A stretch of 64,000 nucleotides of DNA, taken from Rhodopseudomonas sp. P2A-2r. GTDB taxonomy: Bacteria; Pseudomonadota; Alphaproteobacteria; Rhizobiales; Xanthobacteraceae. A program made the translations under genes and the position numbers. Location: NCBI RefSeq assembly GCF_026015985.1, contig NZ_CP110389.1:6418001-6482000 (forward strand). Direction: 5' to 3'. How positions within the stretch are numbered: position 1 is the first letter of the stretch; each line of letters begins with the position of its first letter. Below the pieces are notes generated by a model that worked only from the letters and a program-made list of their open reading frames with translations, searched no databases and was not told where the DNA came from. Shown here one piece after another: positions 29,045 to 37,192 of this stretch.

Positions 29045-29731
29045 ATGATGTCGCGATTAAGCCTGCGTGGATTGCAAGCCCTGTGGGTTATGATCCCGCT
29101 ATGCGCCGGTCACGCCCACGCAGCGACCGGTTCCGGTTCCGTCCAGCGCGCGCATCTAACCGGACAGGACTTACCATCGCAGCGAGGTCAACGCGGACCC
29201 GCCTATTCAGGCATTCTGGTGGTGGAAACGCCAGCGGCGCAACAACAGGCGGCTGCAACCAATGTAAGCCTCGAAATGATCGCCAGCCGTCCGATCGAGG
29301 TCGGTTCGAAGGTCACTTTCCGCATCACAGCCAGGAAGCCGGGCTATCTGCTGTTGGTAGACATCGACGCGTCCGGAAAGATGACACAGATATTTCCGAA
29401 CCCCGAGCTGCTCTCACAGCTCGACAATACAGACATGAACGTCCTCAAGCCTGGTGAGACCCTGGTCCTGCCAACAGCCGCGGCGGCGGCCCGCGGCTTT
29501 CAGTACATCATCTCCCCACCAACAGGAGCTGCTGCCGTCATTGCCATCCTGAGCGAGAAGCGTGTGCAACTTCTTGACCTGCCCGACCTTCCTCATCGGC
29601 TCGAGACGGACACAGATATCGCGAACTACGTGGAAAAATGGATCAACGAACTTCGAATTCCCGACACCGCAACCGGCAAACTGGGCGCAAACAGCTGGTG
29701 GCTCGACGTTAAATCCTATGTGATCAAATAG
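29045..29731 (+). CDS. Exported DUF4384-like protein
   Basis: The ATG at 29045 gives a signal peptide with cleavage near CAGHAHA. The mature part of about 200 residues has the DUF4384-type core: EVGSKVTFRITARKPGYLLL, VDIDASGKMTQIFPN, LKPGETLVLP, and a closing AVIAILSEKRVQLLDLP. DUF4384 domains often accompany caspase and kinase domains in bacteria. It follows the caspase gene by 17 bp and converges with the second caspase gene 14 bp away. Confidence 0.75.
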   Translation: MMSRLSLRGLQALWVMIPLCAGHAHAATGSGSVQRAHLTGQDLPSQRGQRGPAYSGILVVETPAAQQQAAATNVSLEMIASRPIEVGSKVTFRITARKPGYLLLVDIDASGKMTQIFPNPELLSQLDNTDMNVLKPGETLVLPTAAAAARGFQYIISPPTGAAAVIAILSEKRVQLLDLPDLPHRLETDTDIANYVEKWINELRIPDTATGKLGANSWWLDVKSYVIK

Positions 29732-29745
29732 CTTTAGGGAGCCAA

Positions 29746-31968
29746 CTAGCCGCCCGGCAGACTCTCTCGCAGCCGCATCACCTGCGGACGTAACGCCTCA
29801 CAGGCAAGCTCCGCTTCAAATCGGACGACGTCGTCCCGGGACGGACTGGAGCGCAATTGTGCCAGGCGTGCGCGCTCTTCGTCGCAAGATGGAGCCGGGA
29901 GCGCAGGCGCCATCCTGACCTTCGGCGCATTGGAACCGGCTTCGCGCGCATTCGCTGTGGCCTGCGGCGCAGCACGGCTGGCACCGTCAGCCGGAGCATT
30001 ATCCGCGGACAGCGGCAGGCTCTCACGCAACCTGACGATCTGGGGCCGCAGCCTTTCACAAACAAGACTATGTTCGAATTCGATGAGCTCGGGTCGCGAC
30101 GGATTGGCACGTAGCCGCGCGAGACGGTCGGACTCCTTTTGGCACGTCTCGACATCGTTGGACGAAGTTATGGGCAATTTGGCGGGCTGCTTCGGTGGCG
30201 TTGGCTCCGGTAGTTGGGGGGCGCAGGTTCCTGAGCGGCCTTGCCCGCTGCAGACCCAGTCACCACCGCCGGCAGCAACGGAGGCGAGGGAACGACCTTG
30301 GCCGTCTCAACGGAAGCGCCGCCTGACGAGGGATCTGGCGGAAGGATGCTCTCGCGCAATCTCACCAGTTGCGGGCGCAGGCGCTCGCAAGACAGTTCAC
30401 GCTCAAACTGAACGATCTCGTCGCGAACGGGGTTTCCGCGCAACCTGATGAGCCGCGTACGATCGCGTTCACAGGCCTGATCGGAGGCGCCGCCCACCGC
30501 AGAAGACGAGGATTCCACGCTCGTCGACGGCTTGCTCGCGATCGAAGGGGCTGTATCAGTCCTTTCGACGCCAGCGATCCTGGCGGTGCTTTTATCTTTC
30601 GACGGCATGTCATTGGGCGCGGAACCCGGAGGCATCGGCGGGGGCTGCTTTGTCGGCATTCTGCCGCAGACGCGTTGCGGCCTCGTTATCCAGCCGAGTC
30701 TTCTCCGCCGCCACGACAGCGGCTTTCTTCTCGTTCAACTTGCGGTCCGCGACCTCCTTTTCAGCACGCTGCTGGTCGGCCAGCTTTCGCTCCGCTGCCT
30801 CCTGTTCGATTCGGCGTTGCTCGCTCAACTTGAGTTCCGCGGCCTCCGCCCGACGTCGCTCATCTGCTTTCCGCTCGGCGGCTTCCTTGTCGGCACGTCG
30901 CTGGTCGGCCAGTTTTCGCTCCGCCGCTTCCTGTTCAATTCGGCGTTGTTCACTTAACTTGCGTTCGGCCGCCTCCTGTTCGGCGCGGCGCTGTTGTTCA
31001 ATCTGCCGCGCGGCCTCCTCCTGCCGGACCTTCTGAATTTGCCTCTGCTGGGTCGCCGCGTCGAGGCTTTGTATTCGTGACAGGGCGTCGGACACATAGC
31101 TTGACGACGGGTATTTGAGGAGGAAGTTACGCAGGACATTGACGTCGGGGCTGTCTTTCACAGCTTCGAACGCGATGCGATCGGTCTGGTTCAAATAGTA
31201 ATCGCTAAGCAAAGAGACATAGGTTTCGGGGCGCTGCCGCCCCTGCGTTTCAGAATTGACGTCAGACGCAACCCTGCGAAACAGCTGTTCGATTTCCAGC
31301 CCCGGCTCCTTCAGTCGTTTCAAGAAAGCATCCGTGAACGGGCTGTTGCGGCCCTTGCCGTCAGCTGCGACCTGATCCGACGCTGTCGAGTAGGCCACGA
31401 CCATGCCCTGCGTCTTGTCAGTTCTGGCCAGCCCACGGGTCGCGCCGATCGCCCGGCTTTCGCCGCTCGTCTTGCGCCGCAGCGAATCGACGACAGGGTT
31501 GTTGCGACATGCGTCGAGGATCATGATCTTGACCCCGCTGGCACGGTCCAGGGCGGCACGAACGTCGTCAATGAGCATCATCTGGTAGCGCAGACTGACC
31601 TCGTCCTCGACTTCCGCATCGATGGGCATCAAGTAGTTACGGCCCTGATATTGCAGCGCATGTCCGGCGTAGAAGAAAAGCGCAGCGTCCGCATCGGTCG
31701 CCAGCCGTGCAAACTTGGCCATGTTCAGATCGAGGTCACGCCGATTGGTATCGATCGCCTGGATCACCTCGAACCCGATCGCAATTAACGCGGCGCCGAC
31801 ATCTTCTGCGTCGTTCTTTGGATTCGTGAGGACCAGGCTCGGGTTATTGTAGTGGGCGTTCCCAACAACGAGCGCCACGCGGCGCTCGGCGCTCGCACTG
31901 ACGACCGAGCAAGTCAGCAACGCGAAACCAAGCAGGATGGCCGCATTTGCTGAAAGAAACTTGCTCAT
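29746..31968 (-). CDS. Exported caspase-family (C14) protein with coiled coil and three Cys-paired repeats, two apparent frameshifts
   Basis: A signal peptide (1-28) precedes the caspase domain with His in FFYAGHALQYQGRNYL (H103) and Cys in IMILDACRNNP (C154). Residues about 300-430 are a charged coiled coil of repeated AERKLxxQRR units. The C-terminus holds three units of about 44 residues, each with two Cys and a LRPQxxRLRES ending (for instance CERLRPQLVRLRESI). The frame changes at the AAA at 30649-30651 (one base in excess, or two missing nearby). It changes again at the six-base C run at 30216-30221, where one extra C gives APPQLPEPTPPKQPAKLP. Joined length about 740 residues. It is co-transcribed with the DUF4399 gene. 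Confidence 0.78.
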
Positions 31969-31973
31969 CTCGC

Positions 31974-32977
31974 TTATCGCGGCCCGAAGAAAAACAGCGG
32001 AAAGCCGTCATCCCGCCTGTTGATTTCCCGCTCCGGCGCGCGCGAGGAGCGGATCTGTGACCGCTGATGCGGCCTCGACGTTCGTTGCGACACACGCTGA
32101 CGAGGCGGCTTGCGCACCTCTGGCTCCTTGCCGCTCTCTGTGACCGTGACATCGATCGGTGGCGAATAGACCGGAGGATCGTGCGGGACGTGGTTTTCGT
32201 CGCCGAGCACCAGCTGCAGCTTGTGCTTGCCAAGTGGCAACGTGACCTTCGCTTCAGTTTGGCCCGAACCGAAATGAAGATGGTTGAAGTCGTTTGGTAT
32301 CGGCTGATCCATCGGCGGAAGATCCGTATCGATCAGCAGATGATGATGGCCGGTATTGACCTTTTCAAAGCCCGCGGGAGCCACGCCCATGCCGATCAGC
32401 CCGAAACGGATGACGGGTGTCTTGGTGACATAGGCGCCGTCCGTCGGATACACGAAGTAGACCTTGGCGCCGGCGGGGGACGGATGGCGAACGCCCGCCG
32501 ATTGCGCGACCGCTGGCGCGCTGGCGCCACCGACGACCGTGACTTTGATGCGCGCGGACATCAATGGAACCGTGTTTGGGACATGGTTCTTGTCGCCGAG
32601 CAGCAGCTGCAGCGTATGCGGACCGGGAGGCAACGACACCTCGGCTTCGGTCTGGCCGGCGCCAAAATGAAGGTGATTGAAGTCGTTGGGGATCGGTTCG
32701 TCGAGCGGGGGCAGATCGGTGTCGATCAGCAGGTGATGATGTCCAGAATTTTCCTTGTCCGAACCGGCCGGCGCCACGCCCATGCCCTTCAGACCGAAGT
32801 GCACGGTAAACTTCGGCGGGACTGTCTGTCCATCCTTGAGGTCGACGAAGTACACCGATGCCCCCGCAGCCGATGGCGACGGACCGCCGCGGGGGAGGAT
32901 TGGCCATAAGCTGCTCCGAGAGGGGCTGCAAATATGAACATTAGCGCAATCGCGGTAGCGGCTGACTTTCTAACCAC
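31974..32977 (-). CDS. Exported protein with two DUF4399 domains, apparent one-base frameshift
   Basis: The signal peptide (MVRKSAATAIALMFIFAAPL, ending AYGQSS) and the mature part are out of frame. One extra C in the run at 32891-32895 joins them through GGPSPSAAGASVYFVDL. Two near-identical DUF4399 domains of about 100 residues follow, each with GHHHLLIDTDLPP, PNDFNHLHFG and LQLxLGDxNHVP. The triple His, Asp and further His suggest a metal site, by inference. The C-terminal 50 residues are Arg/Ser/Pro-rich. It ends 5 bp before the caspase gene on the same strand, so the two are probably co-expressed. Confidence 0.78.
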
Positions 32978-33336
32978 GAGGTTTTCTCCGTAAATGACGG
33001 TGTCACCAAGGTATCAAACAAGCCGCGCGCAACATTGTCGAACGCGTTATCCGTTTCGCATAGCAATCATATAACAGAGGATCGGCACCCATTCAATTTG
33101 TACTACGACTGCGCGATCGGTTCGAACACAGTCCTCAGCCATACGGTTGAGGGCCGCGATCAATGCACCTTGCAGGGATCAGCCTTCAGACGCAGATGGA
33201 AGATTTGATCGAAACAGGCGCGTTAGACCTTTGAGTCTGATGCAACCCGTGCGACCCTCCGATATGGATCCTCTTGCAAGGAAACCTAGAGTGTCCAGAA
33301 GCGCACTATCTGAATGGAACTCATGCAGACAGTCTG
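32978..33336. other. Divergent intergenic region without a recognisable gene
   Basis: About 360 bp between the DUF4399 and FGE genes, somewhat AT-richer than its surroundings. It probably holds both promoters, but no clear -35/-10 pair or operator is evident. Confidence 0.5.
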
Positions 33337-34224
33337 ATGGTTAGAAAAGTCCTCGCCGCAGTCATTTTCGTATTATCCGTCGCCGTCGCGACCACGCCAG
33401 CAGTGAAGGCTGGTCACAGCCCGAATAGCTTGAACGACATGGTCACGGGGGCCGTGCCCACGCTCGGCACGATCGTTATTGCAGCGGTATCCGCCCCACC
33501 CCCGGAACCCGGCGAACTGCTCCGCGACTGCCCGGAGTGCCCGGAAATGGTGGTGGTGCCGCCCGGGGATTTCGAGATGGGTAGTCGCGACATTCCGTTC
33601 GAAAAGCCTCCTCATCGGGTGACGGTCGCCAAATCTTTCGCCATCGGGCGCCGCGAGATAAGCTTCCGCGAATGGGATGCCTGCGTCTCGGCCGGCGGCT
33701 GCAAGGCAGCTGAGGACGATCACGGATGGGGCCGCGGCGATCAGCCGGTGCTCAATATCAGTTGGGACGATGCCAAGGCTTTCGTCATCTGGCTTAGCCG
33801 GAAGACAGGCCGTCCCTATCGGTTGCCGAGTGAGGCCGAATGGGAATACGCCGCACGGGCCGGTACCACTTCAAAATATTGGTGGGGTCGCGATGTCGGC
33901 AAAGGCAATGCCAACTGTGAGGACTGCGGCGCCGCACCGCTCCGCAAGGCGCTGCCGACCGGATCCTTCCGACCGAATGGGTTCGGCCTCTACGACACGT
34001 CCGGCAACGTCTACGAATGGGTCGAGGATTGCTGGAATGACGACTACACCAAGGCTCCGATGGACGGCGCGGTCCGGACCTCGGGGCAATGTCAGCAACG
34101 CGTGCTGCGTGGAGGCTCGTTCGCAAACAAGTCCAGTGCGGCGACTTCATCCGCTCGGTTTCGCTACGATCAGGATGTCCGCTACTACGCAAACGGCTTT
34201 CGCGTTGTCAGGGATTTACAATAA
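33337..34224 (+). CDS. FGE/SUMF1-domain exported protein (TagR-like)
   Basis: The ATG at 33337 begins a signal peptide (MVRKVLAAVIFVLSVAVATT, cleavage near VKAGHS). The FGE-sulfatase domain covers about 75-295: MVVVPPGDFEMGS, HRVTVAKSFAIGRREIS, PVLNISWDDAKAF, YRLPSEAEWEYAARAG, GLYDTSGNVYEWVEDC, RVLRGGSF and the closing YYANGFRVVRDL. In Pseudomonas the periplasmic FGE-like TagR stimulates the T6SS kinase PpkA. The kinase at 22.6 kb makes a similar role plausible here. No sulfatase is encoded nearby. Confidence 0.88.
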   Translation: MVRKVLAAVIFVLSVAVATTPAVKAGHSPNSLNDMVTGAVPTLGTIVIAAVSAPPPEPGELLRDCPECPEMVVVPPGDFEMGSRDIPFEKPPHRVTVAKSFAIGRREISFREWDACVSAGGCKAAEDDHGWGRGDQPVLNISWDDAKAFVIWLSRKTGRPYRLPSEAEWEYAARAGTTSKYWWGRDVGKGNANCEDCGAAPLRKALPTGSFRPNGFGLYDTSGNVYEWVEDCWNDDYTKAPMDGAVRTSGQCQQRVLRGGSFANKSSAATSSARFRYDQDVRYYANGFRVVRDLQ

Positions 34225-34589
34225 GACTTGGCCCGGTCATTTCGGCACTCGCTGAAAGATGCCGCGACGGCGCTGCGCGAAGGGTTCATCGTCAGGAATT
34301 TCCGCCCTGTCTAGGCCACGGACGGTGCGCGAGGCGCTGTGTTTCGCTCGACTTGTGAATTGGGGATTTCTTGCGCGCCGCGCGATCCCCGAGAGATGCA
34401 GACGATCACGGCGACTTCGATCCGCGAAAGACGGGCCACGTCGTATCCTTCGTCGCCGGAAATGGTTTGAACAATTCCGGCTACTTCTAGAAACATACTT
34501 TCATTTCCTCATACGAGGAGCCGGCGGATACGCCTCTTCAGCCTCCGGACCATGCCTGGCGATACTTCGCACTGCATGCGCAGCAGCGG
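34225..34589. other. Intergenic region without a supported gene
   Basis: 365 bp. The frame of the downstream membrane protein stays open back to a TAG at 34488-34490 and encodes a plausible N-terminal extension (HAWRYFALHAQQR). No convincing start codon is found there. Confidence 0.4.
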
Positions 34590-34964
34590 ATGTCCGTATT
34601 TAACTTCTTCGTCGTTCTGTCGGGCATACTGACGACGGGGATCGCCGCCAGCCTGCAGGGCGGAAAACCGATGGCGCCCCTGACCGCCATTTTGGGTGCC
34701 CTTCTTGCGCTATTCGCGTTCGTGTTCCAGCGGCTGGACAGGCGAGGATCGGGTCTAGTGAAACTCGCGGAGGAGGCTCTGGCGGCGGGCGAAACGAGGT
34801 GCATGCCACCTTACGCCAGGATCCTGGGCCTCGAGGAAACGCGTACATCCGCCGCAGGTGCGGGCGCCTGGACGTTCGGAAAATCCTTCCGGATCATCTT
34901 CTGGACGATGGGCGTCGGGGGCGCCGGAGCAAGTCTGGTCGCTATCTGCAGGATCACGTGGTGA
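34590..34964 (+). CDS. Small membrane protein, start uncertain
   Basis: About 124 residues, with two adjacent membrane helices near the N-terminus (VFNFFVVLSGILTTGIAASL and PLTAILGALLALFAFVFQ) and a third near the C-terminus (IIFWTMGVGGAGASLVAICR). The segment before the ATG, in the same frame, ends YFALHAQQRM. It looks like genuine protein sequence, so the true gene may begin upstream and have lost its start through a frameshift. Similar small membrane proteins occur in mobile or defence regions, but no function can be given. It lies just left of the IS256 element. Confidence 0.55.
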   Translation: MSVFNFFVVLSGILTTGIAASLQGGKPMAPLTAILGALLALFAFVFQRLDRRGSGLVKLAEEALAAGETRCMPPYARILGLEETRTSAAGAGAWTFGKSFRIIFWTMGVGGAGASLVAICRITW

Positions 34965-35023
34965 AGGCGGCTTTCAAGCGGAGCCTCAACGCGACCACGA
35001 TCGATGAAATACTGACCGTCGCG

Positions 35024-36443
35024 GATCGTGTCCCCTGGCGTGGTGTAGCTGACGGCGGTCACCGCGTTCGCCGGCAAGGCCGGGCCGGTCAGCTGGCGAT
35101 AGCCTGAAGGCTGACGGTCGGATCATCGCTCAATGGCGCGATGGTTTCCAGTGTCATGTAGCGGGCACGCTGGACCGCCCACTCATCGTTCTGTTCGAGC
35201 AGGATCGCGCCGATGAGGCGGACAATGGCATCCTCGTTGGGGAAGATGCCGACCACCTCGGTCCGCCGCTTCATCTCGCCGTTCAGGCGTTCGATCGGGT
35301 TGGTGGAGTGCAGCTTGGTCCGATGCTGCGGCGGAAAGGTCATGTAGGCGAGCACGTCGGTCTCGGCCTCGTCGAGGAAGCCAGCAAGTCTCGGCAGCTT
35401 GGGACGGAGTTGGTCGGCGACCTTGCGCCATTGGGTTCGCGCGGCCTCGGCATCGTCCTGGGCAAAGGCTGTGGCGATGAAGGCGGAGATCACGCGCCGG
35501 CCGCTCTTGCCGGCATGCGCCAGCGCGTTGCGCATGAAGTGGACGCGGCAGCGCTGCCAGCTGGCTTTGAGCACCTTGGCCACGGTGGCCTTGATGCCCT
35601 CGTGAGCGTCGGAGACGACCAGCTTGGCGCCGCGCAGGCCGCGGCGGGCCAGCTTGCGCAGGAACGCGGTCCAGAACGTCTCGGCCTCGGACGGGCCGAT
35701 ATCCATGCCCAGAACCTCGCGCCTGCCGTCACTGTTGGCGCCGACCGCGACGATCACCGCAACCGAGACGATGCGGCCGTTCTGGCGCACCTTCACGTAG
35801 GTGGCGTCGATCCACAGATACGGCCAGTCACCCTCGATCGGACGGGCGAGGAACGCCTTCACCTTGTCGTCGATCTCGCCGCACAGCCGGCTGACCTGGC
35901 TCTTGGAGAGCCCGGTCATGCCCATGGCCTGCACCAGGTCGTCCACCGAACGGGTCGAGACGCCCTGCACGTAAGTTTCCTGCACCACGGCGGTGAGCGC
36001 CTTCTTGGCCATGCGGCGCGGCTCCAGGAAGCCCGGGAAGTAGGAGCCCCTGCGCAGCTTGGGAATGCGCAGTTCGACTGCGCCGGCGCGAGTTTCCAAG
36101 ATCCGGTCGCGATAGCCGTTGCGTTGGGCCAGGCGCTCGGGGTTCTTCTCGCCGTAGGCCGCCCCGGTCTGGCCCTCGACCTCCAGCTCCATCAGGCGCT
36201 GGGCGGCAAAGCCGATCATCTCCCGCAACAGATCGGCGTCGGGGTCTTCTCTGCGAGCGTGCGCAGGTTCATCATATCGTCGGTCATCGGTGGTTCCTCG
36301 GTTGCGTTGGCGTATCGCAACCCGATCCTACCGGAGAACTGCCGGTGACCACCGCAAAGGCGCCCGCCCGCTACGGCGCTATTGGGGGCGCGCGTCCGGG
36401 CGGCTTTGCCCTACCGAGCTACACCACCTCCGGGAACACGACC
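35024..36443. mobile_element. IS256-family insertion sequence
   Basis: About 1,420 bp bounded by imperfect inverted repeats: GATCGTGTCCCCTGGCGTGG at 35024 on, and the reverse complement of 36443 back, GGTCGTGTTCCCGGAGGTGG. Both continue into GTGTAGCT. The only gene is a leftward Mutator-type transposase. The flanks (CCGTCGCG on the left, GCACAGCA on the right) do not match, so no target duplication is visible. Confidence 0.85.
35089..36287 (-). CDS. IS256-family (Mutator) transposase, apparent one-base frameshift
   Basis: The full gene should start at the ATG at 36287 ([16 protein letters not shown]). The frame then breaks; one extra C in the run at 36241-36244 continues it as [16 protein letters not shown]. 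Without this the only start is internal at 36228. The catalytic DDE residues are visible as [23 protein letters not shown] and [13 protein letters not shown]. Joined length about 399 residues, normal for the family. If the frameshift were real the element would be inactive. Confidence 0.9.
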
Positions 36444-36511
36444 GCACAGCACAGCCGCTCGCTCGTAAACCTGATAAGCCGTTTAACTTAAAGAAGAATT
36501 CGAACTTCCAA

Positions 36512-36564
36512 GCACTCCATTGGTAATGGAGAGGTCCACAGTTCGATACTGTGTGGCAGCACCA
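36512..36564 (+). tRNA. 3' portion of tRNA-Thr(GGT), likely attachment-site copy
   Basis: The sequence contains a full anticodon arm (CTCCA, loop TTGGTAA with anticodon GGT, TGGAG), variable loop AGGTC, a perfect T arm (CACAG TTCGATA CTGTG), the acceptor strand TGGCAGC and an encoded CCA at the end. The 5' half (acceptor GCTGCCA and D arm) is absent upstream. A truncated tRNA starting just before the anticodon stem is the usual product of integration into a tRNA gene. Confidence 0.8.
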
Positions 36565-36738
36565 GCATTTCCGGGCGGAAATGATTGAAAAATTGGCATT
36601 TTTCAGGAAATGCGCCGGAGCCGGTTCGAACCGTTTTGGCTATCTCGGCTCGAGAAAACCACCCAAATGCGTCCCTGCTCGCACAAAACTCGCACAAGCC
36701 GTCCGATCGGGTCTTTTTTTGCCGCGAAGGATTCGGCA

Positions 36739-36938
36739 GGCCGCGCGCGGGCGCTTTTCGCGCAATCCGGCGACCAGTTGCTGTTCCACCTCATCGCCGG
36801 CTCTACGGGCGCACGTCCGTCGTCGTCACCACCAATGTTGCCTTTGGCAAATGGCCCAGCGTGTTCAGCGACGCAAAGATGACGACCGCGCTTCTCGATC
36901 GCCTGACACACCACTGCGACATCGTCGGGACCGGCAAC
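36739..36938 (+). pseudogene. IS21-type istB remnant (C-terminal part)
   Basis: Translated pieces match the end of IS21 helper ATPases: [13 protein letters not shown] in one frame, then from about 36803 [19 protein letters not shown] and [13 protein letters not shown] in another. The N-terminal ATPase core is missing. The fragment runs directly into an IS256 remnant. Confidence 0.75.
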
Positions 36939-37090
36939 TTCCCTAACGAGGCTGCCATCCAATGTCTCGTTGGCACAATCTTGCTCGAACAAAACGATGG
37001 ATGGGCTGTCCAGCGCGCCCGCCACATGACGCTGGAAACCATCGCGCCCATCAGCGACAATCCCATCGTTGGGATGCCCGCGGTGGCGAC
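36939..37090 (+). pseudogene. IS256-family transposase C-terminal remnant
   Basis: [20 protein letters not shown] and [19 protein letters not shown] resemble the C-terminus of the intact transposase at 35-36 kb, with several substitutions and no matching stop. It is fused in frame to the preceding istB piece. It is an older copy than the complete element. Confidence 0.8.
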
Positions 37091-37192
37091 ATGGCCAGTC
37101 CCGCCGCGGCCGGCAATCGTGGTGGCCTTCAGGCAGCTATACCACGCGACGGGGCATGATCCGATCTCTCTATGACGCAGCACGTCGCAGGA

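Noticed and set aside
29746..30659. Two small independent genes encoding Cys-repeat proteins.
   Set aside because: They continue the caspase gene across probable frame breaks, with a Pro-rich linker reappearing when the C run is extended.
34225..34589. A toxin-antitoxin pair near the membrane protein.
   Set aside because: The short frames here have no start signals and no resemblance to known toxin or antitoxin families.
36340..36445. A tRNA-like stretch on the minus strand (GTGTAGCTCGGTAGGGCA).
   Set aside because: It is the right end of the IS256 element, mirrored at the left end, and no anticodon arm or T arm can be folded.
36947..36962. A sigma-54 type site (TGGCAC...TTGC).
   Set aside because: The spacing is one base short, and it lies inside the coding remnant of an IS256 transposase.
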